Shown here piece after piece: positions 25,471 through 33,544 of a DNA stretch of 64,000 nt; positions within the stretch are counted from its first letter, which is position 1, and each line of letters begins with the position of its first letter. The stretch is from positions 62,001 through 126,000 of the forward strand of contig NZ_CP063364.1 in assembly GCF_016807805.1 (NCBI RefSeq). The letters run 5' to 3'. The DNA comes from Xanthobacter dioxanivorans. Lineage in GTDB: Bacteria; Pseudomonadota; Alphaproteobacteria; Rhizobiales; Xanthobacteraceae. A program made the translations under genes and the position numbers. The notes beneath the pieces were generated by a model. It was not told where the DNA came from and did not search any database. It was given only the letters and a program-made list of their open reading frames with translations.

Positions 25471-26884
25471 CGGGATAGGCCCGCATGATCGCTTCGAGGG
25501 TCGGATTGATCCATAGGCGCTGGCGCGCGCGAGAACCGGCCACATAGAGCCCATGTAGCTCCTCTCGGAACTTCGCCAGGCGCTTGCGCGGGTCCTCCTC
25601 GAGGAACTTCGACCAGTCGAACGCATCCCCCAGGACGACGTTGTCCCACTCCAGCCCTTTCGAGCGATGGAACGTCGTCATCGTCACTTCCGCCTGGTCT
25701 ACGGGGACCGCCGATCGCGCGCGCAGATCCTCGAGGCGCTGCGGCGTGGTCGTCCCGAACTCGGTCACGAGCTGGACGATGGCCTTGATCTCCATGTCGT
25801 CAATCTCCTCGCCGTACTCGATGAGCTGATCGAAGCGCGAGAACACCCGGAATTCGCGGTCCTGGACCTGATCCGGCATACGGGCATAGAGGAAGTAGGC
25901 ATCGAGAATGCGATCGGTCCGGTAGGTTTCGACACCACCGACGAAATGCAGCTTCTTGGTGCCCGTTGCGATTCCGTGCTGGATGACACCCGCGTTCGTG
26001 CGCGACAGGAAGGTGTAGGGGCCCGCGGGCTTGCCCTGGCGATAGAGCTGGGAGGGGCCGCCGCGTCCGACGATCAGGTTCCGCTCCCCGAACATCGCCA
26101 GCACGGAATTCGCCGCCCTGGCGATCTCAGGGCCAAACCGAAAGGTGTTGGTGAGGGCGAAGTGCTCGCCACCAAACTGCGCGAGTGCATTGACCGCGCC
26201 TCGGAACCCATAGATCGCCTGATACTCGTCCCCCACGACCACGAGCGGCAGCTGCTGCCGCTTCAAGATATTGACCGTGATCGGGTTGGCGTCCTGCGCC
26301 TCATCGAACAAGATGATGTCATAGCCCTTCACCACGTGGCCCTCGAGGTCGAAGAGCTTCAGGTAGCCGTCATGCGGCATGGGCACATCGCGCCGATTGG
26401 TGTCCTGCATCAGCTCCCAGAGCTGTTCGGCATAGGGCAGGGCGGTCCGGTCTTTCGGATTGCGCGGGTCCGCCACTGCGGCGACGGTGGCGCAGCCGGA
26501 CGAAAGAAACCGCCTCACCAGCCCAATGGCCTCGGACGCGGTGGCGTTGCTGGTCCCGAAAACGCGGCTCACCGCGACCGGCTTGGTGTCCCCCAGCTTG
26601 TTGCGATAGCGCGCTCCGGTGACGCGGAAGGCGAGGGCATGGCTGGTCTGGGGCTTGGTGTTGGAGGGAAACGAGGCTTCCGCCTCGAGCTGATTTGCCT
26701 TGTTGAAGACCAGGTAGAGAATGCGCCGCTGGGGGCGCCTCTTCGCATAGCCGCGCAGAACTGTCGTCTTCCCGGCTCCGGACCTGGCGTGAACGACAGA
26801 CACGGCACCCTCCGCGAGGATCACCTGTTGCTGTTCGCCCGTCCAGCGCCTGGCCGCGGGCGGCGGGAGATCTCCGGCCTCCAT
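25463..26884 (-). CDS. Superfamily 1 (UvrD/PcrA-like) DNA helicase
   Basis: 473 residues, shorter than UvrD (about 700). Motif I HARSGAGKTTVLRGY (about 32-45), motif II IILFDEAQDANP (about 196), motif III VVGDEYQAIYGFRGA, motif V TTFHRSKGLEWDNVVL, motif VI GLYVAGSRARQRLW. All ATPase motifs look intact. ATP-driven 3'-5' unwinding is expected. Within the parM operon, between small membrane proteins and the DUF1643 gene, so it may act in establishment or repair of transferred DNA. Confidence 0.9.
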   Translation of the reverse strand: MEAGDLPPPAARRWTGEQQQVILAEGAVSVVHARSGAGKTTVLRGYAKRRPQRRILYLVFNKANQLEAEASFPSNTKPQTSHALAFRVTGARYRNKLGDTKPVAVSRVFGTSNATASEAIGLVRRFLSSGCATVAAVADPRNPKDRTALPYAEQLWELMQDTNRRDVPMPHDGYLKLFDLEGHVVKGYDIILFDEAQDANPITVNILKRQQLPLVVVGDEYQAIYGFRGAVNALAQFGGEHFALTNTFRFGPEIARAANSVLAMFGERNLIVGRGGPSQLYRQGKPAGPYTFLSRTNAGVIQHGIATGTKKLHFVGGVETYRTDRILDAYFLYARMPDQVQDREFRVFSRFDQLIEYGEEIDDMEIKAIVQLVTEFGTTTPQRLEDLRARSAVPVDQAEVTMTTFHRSKGLEWDNVVLGDAFDWSKFLEEDPRKRLAKFREELHGLYVAGSRARQRLWINPTLEAIMRAYPVG

Positions 26885-26885
26885 G

Positions 26886-27140
26886 TCAGCGGTGCTCGAT
26901 GCGCCGCTGCAGGCGCAAGAAGAGGTGGTAGAAGATCCACGTCCAACCGCCCACCAGCGCGCTCGCGAGCGCGGGGACCAATAGCGCGATCATCCACCTG
27001 GGAGACTCTGGCCCCACCAGGTCGTTTGTCCTCGCAAAGAGGATTGCGGTCATCATCAGGCTGCCGCCAACGATCGAGCCGGCTAAAAACCCCGCAAGCG
27101 CCGCCACGCCGTTGTTGAATTCATTCCGTGCGTAGATCAT
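26886..27140 (-). CDS. Small membrane protein, two helices
   Basis: 84 residues: hydrophobic segments at about 12-35 and 48-70, tail LRLQRRIEHR. Overlaps the gene upstream by ATGA and stops one base before the helicase ATG. Unknown function. Confidence 0.65.
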   Translation of the reverse strand: MIYARNEFNNGVAALAGFLAGSIVGGSLMMTAILFARTNDLVGPESPRWMIALLVPALASALVGGWTWIFYHLFLRLQRRIEHR

Positions 27141-27295
27141 CCGTGCTCTCCCTTAGGTGCCCGCTCTCGGAGCATTGCGACGAAGGCGGCGGTGCCTCTG
27201 GCGCCGGGCAGCAACAGCCCGGTCGATCGAGAAGCCCGGCGCGCGCCAGGCCGACGCGAAGCGCGCGGCCTTGAGCCGAGATCCCACTTAGTCAT
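27137..27295 (-). CDS. Very small basic protein
   Basis: 52 residues, MTKWDLGSRPRASRRPGARR onwards, Arg-rich, ending RERAPKGEHG. Its ATG overlaps the stop of the upstream gene and its stop overlaps the next ATG. That coupling is the main reason to accept it. The same open frame extends upstream to 27457, but the earlier part is shadow. Function unknown. Confidence 0.45.
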   Translation of the reverse strand: MTKWDLGSRPRASRRPGARRASRSTGLLLPGARGTAAFVAMLRERAPKGEHG

Positions 27296-27665
27296 GAGCG
27301 GCCTCCACGCCAGCCAGCCGCCACGCGCGCCACAGGCCGTAGGCGACGCGTCCCGTGGCCACGCCGTTGACGAACAGGCAAAGGTGGAGAATGACGCTGG
27401 CTGTGGTCGGGCCGGCGAGCAGCGAAGCCGCGGAGGCGATTCCGATGCTGCACGCAACGGCCGCCATCAGGTATCCGCGCACGAGCTGCGCGCGATGCCC
27501 TCGCGCCGACTGATCTGCGAACAGCAGGTAGAACGACACCGAGCCGAGCCAAACCACCAGGAAGCCAGGCTCGCCGCCCTTCACCAGGGCGCCGCCGCCG
27601 CTGACGATGAGGATCAGGCTGAGACCTGCCGCGGGCAGGTCGATTGAAACACGCGGCATTCGCAT
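27288..27665 (-). CDS. Small multi-pass membrane protein
   Basis: 125 residues with about four hydrophobic segments (roughly 10-28, 34-50, 64-84, 88-108). No motif recognised. Overlaps both neighbours by a few bases inside the parM operon. Confidence 0.65.
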   Translation of the reverse strand: MRMPRVSIDLPAAGLSLILIVSGGGALVKGGEPGFLVVWLGSVSFYLLFADQSARGHRAQLVRGYLMAAVACSIGIASAASLLAGPTTASVILHLCLFVNGVATGRVAYGLWRAWRLAGVEAAHD

Positions 27666-28048
27666 CAGAAGTCTCCACCATAGATGGCGCGGCGCATCGT
27701 TCTGCGCGCCGCTTCGAGTTCAGCTAGGGCGTGATCGGCGAGGTCAGGGGGCATGTGCCGCCAGAAGATCGCTTCGGCATCGTGCCAGGCGTGCCGGACC
27801 CGCTTCGGCACGAAGTCGTGGTTTCCATCTGCCCGACCCGTGGGCTCCGCAGGGAGCCGGGGGGCCAGCACATGCTCGCAGTAGACGAGGAGCACGAGGA
27901 GCAGACCGAGCGCGATGGACAGCCCGGCGGCGGGCTGCGGCACCAGCTCACCTAGGAGGAGGGGGCCGCTGATGCTGAAGAGGCCCGCGGGAAGGAACAC
28001 CCCGCGCGTGAGACGTAGGAGGTCAACCGAGGTGCGGACGCGGATCAT
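27665..28048 (-). CDS. Small membrane protein with charged cytoplasmic tail
   Basis: 127 residues from the ATG at 28048, eight bases after GAGGAG (a GTG two codons earlier is too close to it). Hydrophobic segments at about 14-32 and 38-58, then a charged tail with RHAWHDAEAIFWRHMPPDLA. Overlaps the next gene by one base. Unknown function; the run of small membrane proteins after parM-parR could be an exclusion or mating-pair module. Confidence 0.65.
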   Translation of the reverse strand: MIRVRTSVDLLRLTRGVFLPAGLFSISGPLLLGELVPQPAAGLSIALGLLLVLLVYCEHVLAPRLPAEPTGRADGNHDFVPKRVRHAWHDAEAIFWRHMPPDLADHALAELEAARRTMRRAIYGGDF

Positions 28049-28080
28049 GGACACTTCTCCTCGGCCGATACGAACAGGTC

Positions 28081-28452
28081 TCAGGCCTTGAACCCTTTGA
28101 CCGCCCCGAGCTTCACCTTGCCGGGAGTGGTCTCCGGCTGGGCCATCGCAGGGACGATGGGGGCACGTGCAGCGGCGGCAGGTCTTGCGATCGGCGGCAA
28201 CACCGGCGCCGGCGCCACGACAGGCGCTTGCGCCACCACCGATCCACTCTGGTGGCCCTGCAGACCCTTCAGCATCAGCTCTTGCATGAAGGCGCGACGG
28301 CGCCCGGGTGGCTGGGAGTAGAGCAGGTTGTACAGCTCTTGGTGGCTCGGCAGGGTGAGCTCCCAGGTGAAGCCATCCCGCCTAATCATCTCGCCGGGAG
28401 ACCGCCTTGGGCTCCGGCCTGCCGTTCCAGGCATTTTTTCATTGTTCGTCAC
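28081..28452 (-). CDS. ParR/StbB-like DNA-binding partner of ParM (inferred)
   Basis: 123 residues from a GTG at 28452, preceded by GAGGGG at good spacing (an ATG at 28500 is possible). After a basic N-terminus comes FTWELTLPSHQELYNLLYSQ and then RRRAFMQELMLKGLQG: one strand followed by two helices, the ribbon-helix-helix pattern of ParR-type proteins. The rest is Pro/Ala-rich and ends KVKLGAVKGFKA. Directly after the parM gene, as in parM-parR operons. It would bind the 10-bp repeats upstream of parM and also repress. Confidence 0.6.
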   Translation of the reverse strand: MTNNEKMPGTAGRSPRRSPGEMIRRDGFTWELTLPSHQELYNLLYSQPPGRRRAFMQELMLKGLQGHQSGSVVAQAPVVAPAPVLPPIARPAAAARAPIVPAMAQPETTPGKVKLGAVKGFKA

Positions 28453-28515
28453 GGCTAACCCCTCTGCCGCGTGCTCCGCCCTTGCGAACGAAGCTGCCAT
28501 GAGCACGCCGAGCCA

Positions 28516-29799
28516 TCAGTGGCCGGCGTCGTCTCCCTCTGCGAGCATGACCTTCAGAACGCCGCGCGCGTTGGAGAAGCGCGGTTCCGAAGGCATGTAG
28601 ACAAGGCTGGGATCGAACAGCACCTCGAGGTGCTGCTGCAGCAGCACGCTGCCGCCGCCCACGAAGATGACGTAGGCGAGGCCGCTGCCGTCCTCGGCAT
28701 GCCGGTACACCGCCTCGCGAATGCGGGTGGCGAGGGGCTTGAGGGCCGCATCCGCGAGATGGCTGATGTCCCGGAGCACGCCGTAGATGGGCACTTTCCG
28801 ATTGATGAGGGCCTGCTCCCGGTCCACCACCGATCTCACGCTGAACTCGTTCTTGATCTTGCTCTCGAGATCATCGGCCGCATCCAGCACGCCGGCCTTC
28901 AGGCTCTCGGACTGCGCGATGTTAATCATCGGCTGGTCTTCGGGGTTGCCCGACCAGGTGCCATAGACGATGTCGGTCGTCTTGCCGCCCACATCGACGA
29001 CCGCGAACGACGAGACATAGCCGAAGCGCTCACAGAAGGGCTCGTTCAGGCTGAGAGCGCCATTCTCGAGGGTGAGCATGCAGTCGAAGAACGCGGCCAC
29101 GCCCTCGGAATAGACGCCGTGATCCGCGATGGCATAGGGCTGCGGCAGGCTCTTGAGGGACTGGCGGTCGATGAGCCGGACGGGCTTGGCGATGTTCGCC
29201 TTCTTCGCCTCGATCAGGCGCACGTTGTGCGCACCCGTGACCGGCTGGTGGAAGTCGGAGTAGGGGAGGGTGGTCCCGATCCGCAGCTGAGCACCGGCCG
29301 GCGCAACGAGATGCAGCGCGTGGTGCACCAACGCCCGGTTACGGTCACTGGTAGGATATTCCTGGGTCCGATTGTCGCCCGTCTCCTCGGCATTGCGACC
29401 GCGGGGGACGATCATGATGATATCGCCGTCGTCGCTGGCGACACGCTCGTCTTCATCATAGGTGCGGTAGGCATTCGCACCCGCACCGCCGTGCGCATCA
29501 ACCTCGATGAGGCCCCGCGCAGTTCGGCTGGGGAAGGACCGGGTCACGATCGGACCGCTCGCACCATCGCGGAGATAAGCGATCTTGGTCTCCGAATGCC
29601 CGTCATCCACGGCAATGCAAAAGGCCGCGCCGCCAGCAACCGCGGGGGCCTGGCCTACGCCAAGGTCTGCCTCGACCTGGCCAGCAACGACAGGGGTGTC
29701 CACGTTCGCAGTCTCCTTCCTGGCCGCCTTGGGCGGCGTCGCCTTCCCCTCGCCCGGCTTTCGAGCGGGATTCCTGATCTCAGCCTGCGTCATCGGCAT
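28516..29799 (-). CDS. parM: ParM/StbA-type actin-like plasmid segregation ATPase
   Basis: 427 residues from the ATG at 29799 (GAGG six bases upstream). A disordered N-terminal region of about 55 residues precedes the actin fold: FCIAVDDGHSETKIAYL (phosphate 1), SSFAVVDVGGKTTDIVYG (phosphate 2), YVIFVGGGSVLL (adenosine). ParM filaments push plasmid copies apart. It opens a long operon (to 24847), and its promoter region is a 90-bp array of 10-bp repeats. This is the second partition system on the plasmid, besides ParA. Confidence 0.88.
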   Translation of the reverse strand: MPMTQAEIRNPARKPGEGKATPPKAARKETANVDTPVVAGQVEADLGVGQAPAVAGGAAFCIAVDDGHSETKIAYLRDGASGPIVTRSFPSRTARGLIEVDAHGGAGANAYRTYDEDERVASDDGDIIMIVPRGRNAEETGDNRTQEYPTSDRNRALVHHALHLVAPAGAQLRIGTTLPYSDFHQPVTGAHNVRLIEAKKANIAKPVRLIDRQSLKSLPQPYAIADHGVYSEGVAAFFDCMLTLENGALSLNEPFCERFGYVSSFAVVDVGGKTTDIVYGTWSGNPEDQPMINIAQSESLKAGVLDAADDLESKIKNEFSVRSVVDREQALINRKVPIYGVLRDISHLADAALKPLATRIREAVYRHAEDGSGLAYVIFVGGGSVLLQQHLEVLFDPSLVYMPSEPRFSNARGVLKVMLAEGDDAGH

Positions 29800-29845
29800 T
29801 GCAGTCCTCGCACTTGCGGCGGCGGAGCGACCTGCACCGCGCCGC

Positions 29846-29935
29846 GTTATCAACCGTTATCAACGGTTGATAACGGTTTACAACAGTTGATAACGGTTTA
29901 CAACGGCTGATGAGCCATGATGAGCGTCTATGAGA
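29846..29935. repeat. Nine 10-bp repeats upstream of parM, putative parC centromere and operator
   Basis: Units in exact register: gttatcaacc, gttatcaacg, gttgataacg, gtttacaaca, gttgataacg, gtttacaacg, gctgatgagc, catgatgagc, gtctatgaga. Units 2 and 3 form the palindrome TTATCAACGGTTGATAA. ParM systems use arrays of short repeats just upstream of parM as centromere and operator, which is exactly this position. Confidence 0.8.
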
Positions 29936-29975
29936 CGCGACAATTGCGCCATTCTGGCTCAATTCATTGGACCCA

Positions 29976-31043
29976 CTAGCTTTTGTCCGCCTTCACCGAT
30001 GCCCCGGCTGCGGAAGCGGCAGGCCCGGCCGCCCCTTCGGGCGCGGTCCTCCGCCGCTTCACCATCTGAGCCGTCAGCCGCGCCACGGTGTTCGCCTTCA
30101 CCGCCGCGACGGATTCGGCCGTTGGCCGCACCGCCGAAGGCCGTTCGGCGCGTTTGCGCCGCCCGTAGTGATGCAGCGCCGTCATCGCGCTGGCGTGCCC
30201 CATCGCCGCCGCCACCTCGCCCTTCGTGGCATCCAGCGTCGCTTTCAGCTCGGCCGCATACTGGTGCCTGGCGTCGTAGAAACGCAGGCGTTTCCAGCGT
30301 TTCGCGATGATCCCCCCGCTCACGAGATCGCCGATCACCGCCTTGAGAACCGGCTGCAGCTTGGGTCGCAACGCGGCCCAGGTCCGCCCCTGCATGGAGA
30401 GCACGAGACGGCTCATCGCCTCGATTTCGTCGGGCGCCATCTTCGCCCGATCCACCACCAATTCCCGCACCGGGCCGTTGGCCCGTAACCCCTCGATATA
30501 TTTCGAGTTTTTCACCCGCAGAACGTCCCCTTCGAGGGTCGTTTCCGCCCACTCCTTCGGCCGCAAACCAAGCACAGGACCGGCAAGAATGATGTCGCCC
30601 GCGATGAGGCCGTAGGTCGTTCCGAGCGCATAGAGAGTTGTCGCGATCTGCCGCCGAACCTCTTCCGGCATCTGCCTCAAGAGCCCGCCGCCCTTGCGCC
30701 CACCACCCCCGCCGGCCTTCTCCCCCTTCCGCGCCGCCCGCCATCGGCGGTCGATCTCGGCCACCTGCTCGCTGAACTGCGTTGCAGCCAGCATCGACAG
30801 GTAGCGCTCGATCCAAAACCGCAGCGCAGCGCGGTACTGCCGCCGGCTTGCCGGCTTCAGGTCCCGCGTCAGGGCCTCGTAGGCGAGCACGAGCCCCTGC
30901 CAATCGGCGGGCATCGAGCGGCTTTTCAGCCACTCGAGGAAGCGTCGCGCCCGCCTCTCGTACTCGCGCTCCGTCGCTTCGCTCCTCCGGCTCGCCTCGG
31001 CGCCGCCCTTGGGCGGCCCTTCGCTCCGGTTATCCATATTCAT
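29976..31043 (-). CDS. Tyrosine recombinase/integrase-like protein
   Basis: 355 residues. An N-terminal SAM-like helical domain (EREYERRARRFLEWLKSRSM) is followed by a catalytic domain. Box I Arg in LGLRPKEWAE; box II FYDARHQYAAEL, where the usual His is Tyr but Arg is kept; then AAAMGHASAMTALHHYGRRK with His and the nucleophile Tyr. A basic tail of about 60 residues follows. Could resolve plasmid multimers or move cassettes. The His-to-Tyr change is unusual but tolerated in some families. Monocistronic. Confidence 0.78.
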   Translation of the reverse strand: MNMDNRSEGPPKGGAEASRRSEATEREYERRARRFLEWLKSRSMPADWQGLVLAYEALTRDLKPASRRQYRAALRFWIERYLSMLAATQFSEQVAEIDRRWRAARKGEKAGGGGGRKGGGLLRQMPEEVRRQIATTLYALGTTYGLIAGDIILAGPVLGLRPKEWAETTLEGDVLRVKNSKYIEGLRANGPVRELVVDRAKMAPDEIEAMSRLVLSMQGRTWAALRPKLQPVLKAVIGDLVSGGIIAKRWKRLRFYDARHQYAAELKATLDATKGEVAAAMGHASAMTALHHYGRRKRAERPSAVRPTAESVAAVKANTVARLTAQMVKRRRTAPEGAAGPAASAAGASVKADKS

Positions 31044-31103
31044 TCCTAACCTACGTTACCGTCCGGCAATCAGCGTAACACAGGTAGGGAGCGCGGAAAG
31101 GCG

Positions 31104-31153
31104 TTCGTTGTCGTTTATCGACGCTTATTTGCGTTGATCGTCGCTAAGGTCGG
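31104..31153. promoter_or_regulatory. TTATC/GATC repeat array in divergent region
   Basis: Five 10-bp units: ttcgttgtcg, tttatcgacg, cttatttgcg, ttgatcgtcg, ctaaggtcgg. Lies between the integrase (-) and the lipoprotein gene (+); one of the clearest copies of the array. Confidence 0.65.
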
Positions 31154-31202
31154 GCACATGATGCGGTCTGCGGCCGAGTGGGTCGCAGAAGCCGGAGTGC
31201 CC

Positions 31203-31340
31203 ATGATGTCGTCATTACGGAGGTTCGCCGTGGTCGCCGCTGCCCTGCTGTTGGCAGGGTGCGCCACGCTGTCAGCGTCGCAACGCCAGGCCTCGTCCGA
31301 CCAGTTCGTTCGGGACCAGCTTTCGCAGAAGGGCCTGTGA
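31203..31340 (+). CDS. Small lipoprotein
   Basis: 45 residues from the ATG at 31203 (GGAG upstream). MMSSLRRFAVVAAALLLAGC shows a signal peptide and lipobox LAGC, leaving a mature lipoprotein of about 26 residues (CATLSASQRQASSDQFVRDQ on). Small plasmid lipoproteins of this type are often entry-exclusion or envelope proteins; no specific call is possible. Confidence 0.65.
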   Translation: MMSSLRRFAVVAAALLLAGCATLSASQRQASSDQFVRDQLSQKGL

Positions 31341-31537
31341 TGCAGCGGGACCGACAATCCATCCTCGCGGTCCGACTTCTGTCGGCCCTCTATGCCCGCC
31401 TTGCTCCATGGCTCGCTCCTCGCCGCCCGGCGCCGCCTGGTGGGTCGGCGCCGCGGGCCACGCTTTGTGGTTGGCCCGCCCGTCAGCCCGGTTCGCCGGG
31501 CTTGAATGACAACACGCCGGGGCGCACCAGCGCCTGA
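31340..31537 (+). CDS. Small hypothetical protein
   Basis: 65 residues, coupled to the lipoprotein gene by ATGA overlap. Arg/Pro-rich, helical N-terminus (AVRLLSALYARLAPWLA). A hairpin GCCCGG-TTC-GCCGGGC lies within it. Weakly supported. Confidence 0.4.
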   Translation: MQRDRQSILAVRLLSALYARLAPWLAPRRPAPPGGSAPRATLCGWPARQPGSPGLNDNTPGRTSA

Positions 31538-31549
31538 GGGGGGACGCTC

Positions 31550-32110
31550 ATGAACGCGCCTTCCGCGCTCGAAGCGATCGAAGACGATGGCACTCTGGGG
31601 GCGCTGACCGTCTGGCAGCCCTGGGCTTCGCTGATCGTCTACCGCGTGAAGCCCTATGAGTTCCGGTCCCGCCGTCCTCTCGCGGGGAGGGTCGGGCGAC
31701 GCATTGCGATCCACGCCGGGGCGCGGCCGGTCCGGTCAGCCGAGGTGCGTGACCTCGTTGATCGGCTTGCCGGTAAGGAGGCGTGGACCACAGGCTTGTT
31801 GCCGGACGCGCTCGACTTTCTCAAGCGCGCGCTCGATGCGCCCGGTCTCCTCCCTTTGTCGGCCGTCCTCGGGACAGCCGTCCTGGGGCAAGGCGTCGCT
31901 GCAAACGAGATAGCGCCGGGGCTCGCCAGGCTGAACGACAGCGACCGGCAGGATCACAGCATGTTCGGTTGGCCGCTGTCTGACGTGGAGCGCTTCGACG
32001 AACCTGTTCCCGCTCGCGGGGCTCAGGGGTTCTGGCCGTGGCGGCGGCCTGGGCGTGTTCTGTCGGAAGGGGCGGGCCTCGGGCCGCCGGCTGGTCATGT
32101 CAGCGGTTGA
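31550..32110 (+). CDS. ASCH-like domain protein
   Basis: 186 residues; GAGGGGGGAC precedes the ATG. LTVWQPWASLIVYRVKPYEF, then RRIAIHAGARPVR match the ASCH fold (strand, Q-P-W-A, E-x-R, I-H-A), and DHSMFGWPLSDV and GFWPW fit the later strands. ASCH domains bind RNA or modified nucleotides. The C-terminal residues overlap the next gene by 14 bases. Confidence 0.72.
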   Translation: MNAPSALEAIEDDGTLGALTVWQPWASLIVYRVKPYEFRSRRPLAGRVGRRIAIHAGARPVRSAEVRDLVDRLAGKEAWTTGLLPDALDFLKRALDAPGLLPLSAVLGTAVLGQGVAANEIAPGLARLNDSDRQDHSMFGWPLSDVERFDEPVPARGAQGFWPWRRPGRVLSEGAGLGPPAGHVSG

Positions 32111-32795
32111 TGTCGTCGCGGCGACGGCGGAGACGCCGGCCCGGGTTCGCCGCGGGTCCGCGGCCGAGTGGGAGATCCGCGACGCCCTCGTCCTGTACCT
32201 CCGTGCCCACCTGCCGCAGGCCCGGATCATTCACGAGCTCGTCTGCGGCGGCCGCCGCGTCGATGTGGCGGCGGTGGAACCCGAACGCATCCTGCTGTTC
32301 GAGATCAAGTCGGAAAAGGATACCCTCGACCGGGTCGAGGCGCAGACCAAGGCTTTCGCCCTTTATGGCCACTTCGTCGCGGTGGTGGCCGCAGCGAAGT
32401 GGTTTGAGACGCAGCAGAGCAGTTATTTCCCCGGCTCTTACTCAGTCTGGAAGGGACCCGATCTGCCGTGGTCAACGAAGACATGGCGATATCCGGAGAT
32501 CCCAGGGGACACGCGAGGCGGCTGGAAGCTCCCCGGCCGCGGACGTGAGGACCGGTCGAAGCCATTGGCCTCGCCTGATCTCCTCGAGCTTCTGTGGAAT
32601 TCTGAGCTGCGCACCGAAGCGGCGCGGGCTGGCATGCGGGTTCCGTCCCGGTGGACCCGGTGCGACCTTTTCCACGCAATGTCATGGGAAATGGCGGGGC
32701 GCGACGTGACCCGGGCCGTGTGCCGTCAGCTTCGGTCACGCCCTTTCGTTGAAGCCGATCCTCCCATTGAGGAGGTCGCACCTTGCCTGGTCTAG
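32097..32795 (+). CDS. PD-(D/E)xK nuclease-like protein (MmcB/sce7726-like)
   Basis: 232 residues. After EWEIRDALVLYLRAHLPQA come RRVDVAAVEPERILLFEIKS and VEAQTKAFALYGHFVAVVAA: an Asp, then E-x-K on the next strand, the restriction-endonuclease-like core. Probably a DNA endonuclease in repair or defence; target unknown. Its stop lies in the palindrome TCTAGA shared with the stop of the convergent gene. Confidence 0.72.
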   Translation: MSAVDVVAATAETPARVRRGSAAEWEIRDALVLYLRAHLPQARIIHELVCGGRRVDVAAVEPERILLFEIKSEKDTLDRVEAQTKAFALYGHFVAVVAAAKWFETQQSSYFPGSYSVWKGPDLPWSTKTWRYPEIPGDTRGGWKLPGRGREDRSKPLASPDLLELLWNSELRTEAARAGMRVPSRWTRCDLFHAMSWEMAGRDVTRAVCRQLRSRPFVEADPPIEEVAPCLV

Positions 32796-33037
32796 ATCTC
32801 GCGGCGGCTCACCAGTGTGTGCTCAAGCTGCGCCGTGGCTTCGGCGATATCGCCGGCGTCGCCGGTCTCCGCGGCGCGCATCATCAGCAGTTCCACGGTG
32901 TGCTGGATGGCGGCGGATTGCCGGACCTGTCCCCACCTGCGCTGCGCGAATTCGCCTGCGTCGCGGAGCGTGCGGAGCTCTTCACCGCCCTTGAGGCGGA
33001 GAACCCGTGCCAGTGGCCTTTTCCAGTCGGGCTCCAT
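32792..33037 (-). CDS. Small helical protein on the opposite strand
   Basis: 81 residues from the ATG at 33037: WKRPLARVLRLKGGEELRTL, AGEFAQRRWGQVR, HTVELLMMRAAETGDAGDIA, EATAQLEHTLVS. This is a natural-looking amphipathic protein of a type I associate with alphaproteobacterial phages and plasmids. The rival plus-strand frame (32783-33088) is Gly/His-rich without pattern, although it has ATGA coupling to the next gene. No clear ribosome-binding site, so the start is uncertain. Confidence 0.6.
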   Translation of the reverse strand: MEPDWKRPLARVLRLKGGEELRTLRDAGEFAQRRWGQVRQSAAIQHTVELLMMRAAETGDAGDIAEATAQLEHTLVSRREI

Positions 33038-33084
33038 GGAGATTCGCAACGCGATGCCGTCGCCGGCGGTTCCGGGAGGCCGGC

Positions 33085-33507
33085 ATGACCGCGAAGTCTT
33101 CGTCGCAGATTGATGAACCGGCGCGGGGCCGGCTTGTCTTCCGGGGCGGCTGCTGTTCGCGTTGCTCGGGCGCGCTCGAGTGGACGCAATGGGCCGGCAC
33201 CCTGCAGTGCTCGACCTGCCGGACCGGCACGATCCCAGGTCCTGGTGTTGCCATTCGGGTGAGGTGCTGCGTTCCGTTCTGCGAGCGGACCCGCGGCGAC
33301 CGGAAAACCGAGCCGCCATTGGGGCCCGGCACCGAGTGGATCTGCGGCGAGCACTGGCAGCGGGTGCCGCGCCGCTTGAAGCTCATTCGCTCGCGGTTGA
33401 AGCGCCGTTCGGCAGGCGCGGGCTGGACGGACACCGACAAGCTGATTTCCGCGAGGGTGTGGCTGCGTTGCAAGCGCGCCGCGATCGAGGCCGCCGCCGG
33501 CCTGTGA
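33085..33507 (+). CDS. Cys-rich zinc-binding protein
   Basis: 140 residues. N-terminal CCSRCSGALEW and QCSTCRTG form one four-Cys knuckle; RCCVPFCERTRGDRK and EWICGEHWQRVP suggest a second site with Cys/His. The C-terminus is basic and helical (RLKLIRSRLKRRSA). Probably binds nucleic acid; not recognised. Confidence 0.68.
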   Translation: MTAKSSSQIDEPARGRLVFRGGCCSRCSGALEWTQWAGTLQCSTCRTGTIPGPGVAIRVRCCVPFCERTRGDRKTEPPLGPGTEWICGEHWQRVPRRLKLIRSRLKRRSAGAGWTDTDKLISARVWLRCKRAAIEAAAGL

Positions 33508-33544
33508 GGCTGCGCCGCCTGACCCGAAGCACAACGTGAGGCCC

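Noticed and set aside
32783..33088. Plus-strand 101-residue gene coupled to the zinc-binding gene
   Set aside because: The minus-strand frame over the same bases reads as a natural helical protein; the plus frame has poor composition. Kept as an uncertainty in the findings.
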